A program made the translations under genes and the position numbers. A DNA stretch of 64,000 nt from Proteobacteria bacterium CG1_02_64_396. Lineage in GTDB: Bacteria > Pseudomonadota > MNWR01 > CG1-02-64-396. The stretch lies in the NCBI GenBank assembly GCA_001872725.1, contig MNWR01000029.1, forward strand, positions 29,822-93,821. Direction: 5' to 3'. A model generated the notes under the pieces. The model was not told the DNA's origin and did not search any database. It saw only the letters and a program-made list of their open reading frames with translations. This document shows, piece after piece, positions 59,772-64,000 of the stretch; the first letter of the stretch is position 1; each line of letters opens with the position of its first letter.

Positions 59772-61217
59772 TCATCCCATCAGCCCCGCAATCAACTCAG
59801 GATCGAGGCTCGCCGCCAAGGTGTCGGCCAGGCGGTCGAGGGCACGCAGGGTGCGGGCGGTTTGGTCCTCCTCCCCCCCTTGAATCCCAAAGCGATCAGC
59901 CAGCCAGGCGGCGCGAAATTGGCCGGAATCGAACAGGCCGTGCAGGTAGGTGCCCCAGACCTGCCCGTCTTGCGAGCGGGCGTGGAAGGGGAAGAGGTCG
60001 GGGTCGGCGGCGCTGTCGCCGTAGCGGATCTCGTAGCCGCGCACCGGTAGCGCGTTGGGGTAACAGGCCAGGGTGTCGACCCGCAGGTACTTTTTGGTAG
60101 GCCCCATGACGGTGGCGACCGGCAGCCAGCCCAGCCCCTTGATCGCCCCCCCGTGTTCAACCCCGTGCGGATCGGCGATGGCTTGCCCCAGCATCTGCAA
60201 GCCGCCGCAAATCCCCAGCACCTGACCGCCGTAGCGCAGATGGCGGGCGAGGGCGGTCACCATGCCGGTGTCGTGCAGCCAGGCCAGATCGGCCCCGACC
60301 TGTTTCGAGCCGGGCAGCACGATCAGGTCGGCGCCAAGCAGGTCGGTGGGGGTGCGGGCCAGGCTTAGCGCCACCTGGGGATCACCCGCCAGGGGGTCGA
60401 GGTCGTCCAGGTTCGAGGCGCGGGGGTAGAGCACCGCGGCAATGCGAATGACTTGTTGGAGCGCCGCCCCCGGCGCGAGCCCTTGGGTCGCCCCCAGCCG
60501 ATACAGGGCGTCCTCCTCCGGTAGCTCCAGGTCGGGCACGTAGGGGACCACCCCGGCCAGCCGTTTGCCGGTTTTATGGCCCAGCCAGTCGAGCGCCTCG
60601 GTCAGCAGCGCCCCCTCGCCCCGAAAGCGGTTGATGATCAGCGCCTGCACCCGGTCGCGCTCGGTGGGGGCGAGCAGGTCGAGGGTGCCGCTCAAGGCCG
60701 AAAAAACCCCGCCCCGGTCGATGTCGCCGATCAACCAAACCGGCACGTTGGCGGCCTGCGCAAACCCCATATTGGCGATGTCGCCAACGCGCAGGTTGGG
60801 CTCGGCGGGGGAGCCGGCCCCCTCGACCAGGATCAGGTCGTATTGGGCTTTGAGCCGCTCGAACGACTGCAATACCTGGGGCAGCAGGGGGGCGCGGTCC
60901 TGCTTAAAGCGGCGCGCCTCCAGCGTGCCGAAGGGTTGCCCCTGGACGATGAGCTGGGCGACGCCGTCGGCCTCGGGCTTGATCAGCACCGGGTTCATGT
61001 CGCTGTGGGGTTCCAGGCCGCAGGCGAGCGCTTGCAGCGCCTGAGCCCGGCCGATCTCGCCGCCATCGCAGGTGACGGCGGCGTTGTTGCTCATGTTTTG
61101 CGGCTTGAAGGGGGCGACCCGCACCCCTCGGCGGGCGAGCAGGCGGCACAGCCCTGCGGTCAGCACACTTTTGCCGACCCCAGAGGCGGTGCCTTGCAGC
61201 ATGAGGGCGCGGGTCAT
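59772..61217 (-). CDS. cobQ: Cobyric acid synthase (glutamine-hydrolysing)
   Basis: A 481-residue amidotransferase that amidates four carboxylates of adenosylcobyrinic a,c-diamide. The N-terminal P-loop-like domain opens with LMLQGTASGVGKSVLTAGLC (~4) and FKPQNMSNNAAVTCDGGEIG (~36); ILVEGAGSPAEPNLR (~128) and DIDRGGVFSAL follow. The C-terminal glutaminase has the cysteine in VLGICGGLQMLG (~332) and a C-terminal YLHGLFDSGQFR (~430). At ~245-255 a stretch LAPGAALQQ is encoded by a REP palindrome (about 60449-60481) in frame. Confidence 0.94.
   Translation of the reverse strand: MTRALMLQGTASGVGKSVLTAGLCRLLARRGVRVAPFKPQNMSNNAAVTCDGGEIGRAQALQALACGLEPHSDMNPVLIKPEADGVAQLIVQGQPFGTLEARRFKQDRAPLLPQVLQSFERLKAQYDLILVEGAGSPAEPNLRVGDIANMGFAQAANVPVWLIGDIDRGGVFSALSGTLDLLAPTERDRVQALIINRFRGEGALLTEALDWLGHKTGKRLAGVVPYVPDLELPEEDALYRLGATQGLAPGAALQQVIRIAAVLYPRASNLDDLDPLAGDPQVALSLARTPTDLLGADLIVLPGSKQVGADLAWLHDTGMVTALARHLRYGGQVLGICGGLQMLGQAIADPHGVEHGGAIKGLGWLPVATVMGPTKKYLRVDTLACYPNALPVRGYEIRYGDSAADPDLFPFHARSQDGQVWGTYLHGLFDSGQFRAAWLADRFGIQGGEEDQTARTLRALDRLADTLAASLDPELIAGLMG
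60449..60481. repeat. REP-like palindrome within the cobQ coding sequence
   Basis: TTGGAGCGCCGCCCCCGGCG then CGAG, matching the intergenic REP form. On the coding strand it encodes LAPGAALQQ, nearly the same peptide as in the btuF leader (IAPGAALLQ). Confidence 0.85.
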
Positions 61218-61332
61218 GGGGGCTCCTGCTTGGTGAGGTCGGCTGGATCGGTTGGGATGGATGGGGGGTCGGGGCGGAGGGCAAATCCCCCCCGACCCCC
61301 CTGTTGCAAAGGGGGGAGTTCCCCCCAGTCAC

Positions 61333-63174
61333 CTAAAAACGGCCCTCCACCCCGGCATACAGGGTTCGCCCCAGCACCCCGTAACCGGTGGCGTCGGGGG
61401 TGGTGTCGTCGGTCAGATTGACCCCGCGTGCGGTGAGCGACCAGCCGGGGATCACCTCAACCTTGCCGTGCAGCTCCAGGCGGCGGGTGGCGGTCAGAAG
61501 CTGGGTGTTGGTCGCGTCGCTGTAGCGCTTGCCGATGAAGCGCAGCACCCCCCCCGCTTGCAACGCCCCCCAGGTGGCAGAGCCGCTCAGACTCCCCGAA
61601 GAGGCGGGGCGGCGGGCCAGCCAGTGCCCTTGGTCTTCATCGCGCGCCCTGAGCCAGGTCCAGTCGAGCGCCACCCGGGTCGCCTCGGTGGTGGCCTCTA
61701 AGTGCAGCTCAATCCCCTGGATTTTGGCGCTGGCGACGTTGGCGGGGGTGTAGGTCCAGGAGCCGGGGGAGACCGGGCTCCAAACGATCAGATCGCCGAT
61801 TCGCTGCTCGAAGCCGGTCAGCGCCCCCTCGAACCGCTCGCCCTGGGCGTGCAGCCCCACATCCCAGCCCAGCCCCTTCTCGGGCTTGAGGTTGGGGTTG
61901 CCGGAGTTGGGGTAGTAGAGGTCGTTGAGGGTGGGGGCCTTGAAGGAGCTACCGGCGTTGGCGGTGAGTTTCAGCCCCGCGCCCAGCGGGATGCCGAGCC
62001 CCGCCCGCCAAGTGGCTTGATCGGCGTAGGGGGTGTTGCGGTCCATCCGGGCGCCGAGGGTCCAGTCGATCCCCCCGGTGGTCTGCGCCAGCGAGGCGAA
62101 CAGGGCCGACTGGGTGCGGCTGCCCGAGAAGCTGCCGACACTCTCCCCCTTGTCCTTGTGGGTCTCGATCCCGGTCACCAGCCGCCCGTCGTTCAGGGTG
62201 AATTCGCCGGTTAGAGCCGCCTGCTGGATGGTGGTGGCGAAGGTGTAGTTGTTGAAGGGATCGGCGGGATCGCTGCCGATGCTCTCGTCCTTGGATTGCC
62301 CCGCTTGCAGCTTGACCGTCCAGTCGGCGGTCACCGGCAGACGCCCCTCAAGATGGATCGCCTGCTGGCGGCTGGTTTGGGTGTAGTTGGGAAGGTCGGC
62401 GAAGAGGTAGAGGGGGGCGGGATAGCCGTCGAGCCCCGCCGTGCCCTCCTGCCAGCGACCGATCAGGCGGATTTCGCCCTCGCCGACCGGCACGGTGGCG
62501 CTGCCCGAGACTGTCCGCAGCTTGAAGGGGTCGAGCTCGCTCCCCGCCGCCGCCGCCGAGACACCGTCGGTTTGTTCCTGCCGGGCGGCCAGCGATAGGT
62601 CGACCCCTCCCGCCGTGCCGCTCACGCTTCCCGCCACCGAGCGGCTGCCCCGCCCCCCGACCTCGGCCTTGATCGCCCCCCCCAGGGGACCGCGGCCGCG
62701 CTTGGTGAAAATCTGGATCACCCCCCCCACCGCGTCGGCGCCGTAGAGGGTCGATTGGGGGCCGCGCACGATCTCGATCCGTGCGATGTTGAGGGTCGAC
62801 ATCGCCGACCAGTCGAAGGCGCCGCTGGTGGCCGAGCCGACCCGCACCCCGTCGATCAACACCAACACATGGCCCGAGTTGGTGCCACGCAGAAAAAGGG
62901 AGGTTTGGCTGCCGGGACCGCCAGTGGCGGCGACGGCGATCCCCGCCTGGGCGGCAAGAAGATCGGCGACGGTCGCCGCTTGGCTTTGCTCGATGGCCGC
63001 CTGGTCGATGACCGTGGTGTCGGCGGTGACCTGCTCAGGCGCTTGGGGCATCCGGGCGGCGGTGACCACCACCGGGAGCATCAGGTCGGGATCGGGGTTG
63101 TCGGCCAGGGCCAAGGGGGCGATCAAGGTGGAGGTGGCCAGGGCCAGGGTGAGGGTGGTTCGGGTGGAATTCAT
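61333..63174 (-). CDS. btuB: TonB-dependent vitamin B12 receptor
   Basis: A 613-residue outer-membrane receptor for corrinoids. A signal peptide (LTLALATSTLIAPLALA, ~25 residues) is followed by a TonB-box-like segment LPVVVTAARMP (~33), the plug domain (VADLLAAQAGIAVAATGGPG, LFLRGTNSGHVLVLIDGVRV, IEIVRGPQSTLYGADAVGGV at ~135-155) and a 22-strand barrel ending in the terminal phenylalanine of YAGVEGRF. Located directly behind a cobalamin riboswitch, which supports B12 specificity. Confidence 0.95.
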   Translation of the reverse strand: MNSTRTTLTLALATSTLIAPLALADNPDPDLMLPVVVTAARMPQAPEQVTADTTVIDQAAIEQSQAATVADLLAAQAGIAVAATGGPGSQTSLFLRGTNSGHVLVLIDGVRVGSATSGAFDWSAMSTLNIARIEIVRGPQSTLYGADAVGGVIQIFTKRGRGPLGGAIKAEVGGRGSRSVAGSVSGTAGGVDLSLAARQEQTDGVSAAAAGSELDPFKLRTVSGSATVPVGEGEIRLIGRWQEGTAGLDGYPAPLYLFADLPNYTQTSRQQAIHLEGRLPVTADWTVKLQAGQSKDESIGSDPADPFNNYTFATTIQQAALTGEFTLNDGRLVTGIETHKDKGESVGSFSGSRTQSALFASLAQTTGGIDWTLGARMDRNTPYADQATWRAGLGIPLGAGLKLTANAGSSFKAPTLNDLYYPNSGNPNLKPEKGLGWDVGLHAQGERFEGALTGFEQRIGDLIVWSPVSPGSWTYTPANVASAKIQGIELHLEATTEATRVALDWTWLRARDEDQGHWLARRPASSGSLSGSATWGALQAGGVLRFIGKRYSDATNTQLLTATRRLELHGKVEVIPGWSLTARGVNLTDDTTPDATGYGVLGRTLYAGVEGRF

Positions 63175-63180
63175 GGAGTG

Positions 63181-63236
63181 CCTTTCGCGTCGCGCCCACC
63201 GCGCGGATTGGGGAGATCCGGTGGGCCAGCGAAAGG
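63181..63236 (-). promoter_or_regulatory. Ribosome-site-sequestering stem of the btuB leader
   Basis: CCTTTCGC (63181-63188) pairs with GCGAAAGG (63229-63236), and CCCACCG (63195-63201) with CGGTGGG (63219-63225). On the minus strand the btuB ribosome site (GAAAGG, seven bases before ATG) is inside this stem. No T-run follows, so translational control is likely. Confidence 0.75.
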
Positions 63237-63332
63237 GGGAAGAGGGACCTGCACGCCAGAGGGAACAAGGGCGTGCCTGGCCGACCCGCCCGCCGCAGGT
63301 CCATCCGGTCGGGGCGGATGCGCCCCTGCCTC

Positions 63333-63530
63333 AGGCCGGTCTCCTGGCTCGCCGTCATCCTCCTCCGGGACCTTCCCATGCCTTGCGGCACAGTGGTGTT
63401 TTGCCCGGATTCGTCAGGCTTACAGTAGCGGGGGCTGCGCCGGACTTGCGGGCCTGGATTCACCAAGGGCCGCGCACCGGACTTCCCGTTTCATCCCCTT
63501 GCCGAACCACTCGGCTGGGGACACCTGAAG
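63333..63530 (-). promoter_or_regulatory. Adenosylcobalamin riboswitch
   Basis: On the minus strand the conserved elements appear in order: GATGAAACGGGAAGTCCGGT, GCAGCCCCCGCTACTGTAAG, GGCATGGGAAGGTCCCGG and the B12 box GCCAGGAGACCGGCCTG (63333-63349). It precedes btuB by about 160 bases and very likely represses btuB, and perhaps the downstream cobalamin genes, when adenosylcobalamin is abundant. Confidence 0.95.
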
Positions 63531-63623
63531 CTGGCGCAATGGTAGGAAGGCGGGGGGGGCAAAGGCAAGGGGGGCAGGGGGACCTGAACATCCGCTGGAA
63601 TTTTCAAGCCGATTGAGCGTTTT

Positions 63624-63720
63624 TCAGTCCCTGATTTCGTACGCCCGACCCCGGTTGAGCATGTTGAAAATGACCCGGCAAAGATGCCGCCCCAAGGCCC
63701 GGATGGCCTGGTTGTTGAAG
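63624..63720 (-). pseudogene. C-terminal remnant of an IS110-like transposase
   Basis: The minus strand encodes FNNQAIRALGRHLCRVIF and NMLNRGRAYEIRD before a stop at 63624, resembling the end of IS110-type transposases. The upstream part is missing because another insertion sequence begins at 63721. Assignment to IS110 is tentative. Confidence 0.5.
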
Positions 63721-63867
63721 TGGACCCCAAAAACTGGACAGTAGGTTTTGTTAAGACCGAGGGGGCATGATTGGCGAGAGCGAGGAGCCAAGCGATGCCC
63801 GGAAAACACAAACGACACAGTGCGCAGTTCAAGGCGAAGGTGGCGCTGGAGGCCCTGAAGGGTGGGG
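63721..63867 (+). mobile_element. 5' fragment of an IS3-family element
   Basis: It begins with an IS3-type terminal repeat TGGACCCCAAAAACTGGACA. From 63795 it encodes an OrfA start (MPGKHKRHSAQFKAKVALEA), the usual HTH beginning of IS3 OrfA. The frame is cut after about 24 codons by a second element at 63868. Confidence 0.75.
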
Positions 63868-64000
63868 TGGACCCCACTCCTTGGACAGTTTGGGGGCGAA
63901 AATTTGTAAACGGTTAGTGGCGGTGGGTGGTTCCGCCGTGGGTTTGATGGACCTGTTCTGGGGTCTTGCCGCCGAGGGCACTGTGGGGGCGCTCGGTGTT
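63868..64000 (-). mobile_element. 3' end of a second IS3-family element, runs off the window
   Basis: The terminal repeat TGGACCCCACTCCTTGGACA at 63868-63887 is very similar to that of the first element. The minus strand then carries the end of an OrfB transposase. It is inserted in the OrfA of the first element. Confidence 0.75.
63914..64000 (-). CDS. IS3-family transposase OrfB, partial C-terminus
   Basis: The last 28 residues NTERPHSALGGKTPEQVH and QTHGGTTHRH are the conserved C-terminus of IS3 OrfB (the RPHSALGG motif lies just beyond the third catalytic residue of the DDE domain). The gene starts outside the window. The stop TAA lies 26 bases inside the terminal repeat. Confidence 0.85.
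   Translation of the reverse strand, partial: NTERPHSALGGKTPEQVHQTHGGTTHRH

Overview
The window is a GC-rich (roughly two-thirds G+C), gene-dense chromosomal segment from a Gram-negative, proteobacterium-like organism. The evidence is a lipobox-bearing periplasmic binding protein, a TonB-dependent B12 receptor, a CpxRA-like two-component system, an LpxH-like lipid A hydrolase and bacterial tRNAs. It does not resemble a common model genus: pyrimidine synthesis uses the PyrK-coupled class 1B dihydroorotate dehydrogenase, and intergenic spaces are crowded with REP/BIME-like palindromes.

Layout. 0-8.5 kb holds a secreted phosphoesterase, a sigma-54 activator, a branched-chain-type binding lipoprotein, an overlapping pyrC-pyrK-pyrD operon and ispB. 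8.6-13.7 kb has tRNA-Pro and tRNA-Lys, then an accessory block with an antitoxin behind a broken toxin, an AlbA/HATPase regulator plus an unknown partner, and hipBA with two operator palindromes. 13.9-25.8 kb holds an LpxH-like hydrolase with an apparent ATT start, a 118-bp tandem REP array, a glycosyltransferase, a frameshifted methyltransferase, a Fic protein with helically phased upstream repeats, htpG, a cupin, glgP and a cytochrome b. 26-37 kb holds argD, an SMR pump, a HAD hydrolase, cpxRA, a RimK-like ATP-grasp / GNAT-C39 peptidase pair, argE and small secreted proteins.

38-47 kb encodes a hyfBCEFGI-like membrane complex whose large subunit lacks the Ni-Fe cysteine ligands. It is therefore best read as an energy-converting-hydrogenase-related (Ehr) complex, not a hydrogenase. 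Several of its gene junctions are filled with dispersed repeats.

47-63.5 kb is a long minus-strand cobalamin locus behind an AdoCbl riboswitch. It runs btuB, cobQ, cbiB, a threonine-phosphate decarboxylase, cobU, cobT, a histidine phosphatase, cobS, btuF, btuC, btuD, an MNT/HEPN toxin-antitoxin pair, a cobA-cbiX fusion and cobO. It covers B12 uptake, adenosylation and nucleotide-loop assembly; the corrin-ring methylases and reductases are not in the window. Three proteins (BtuF, CbiB, CobQ) appear to carry REP-derived peptide segments. The window ends in nested insertion-sequence remnants.

The most unusual observations are the REP-derived segments in cobalamin proteins, the toxin-antitoxin pair translationally coupled into the cobalamin operon, the phased 14-bp repeats in front of fic, and the Ni-Fe-less Ehr complex. 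All family names come from reading motifs by eye; no database search was run.
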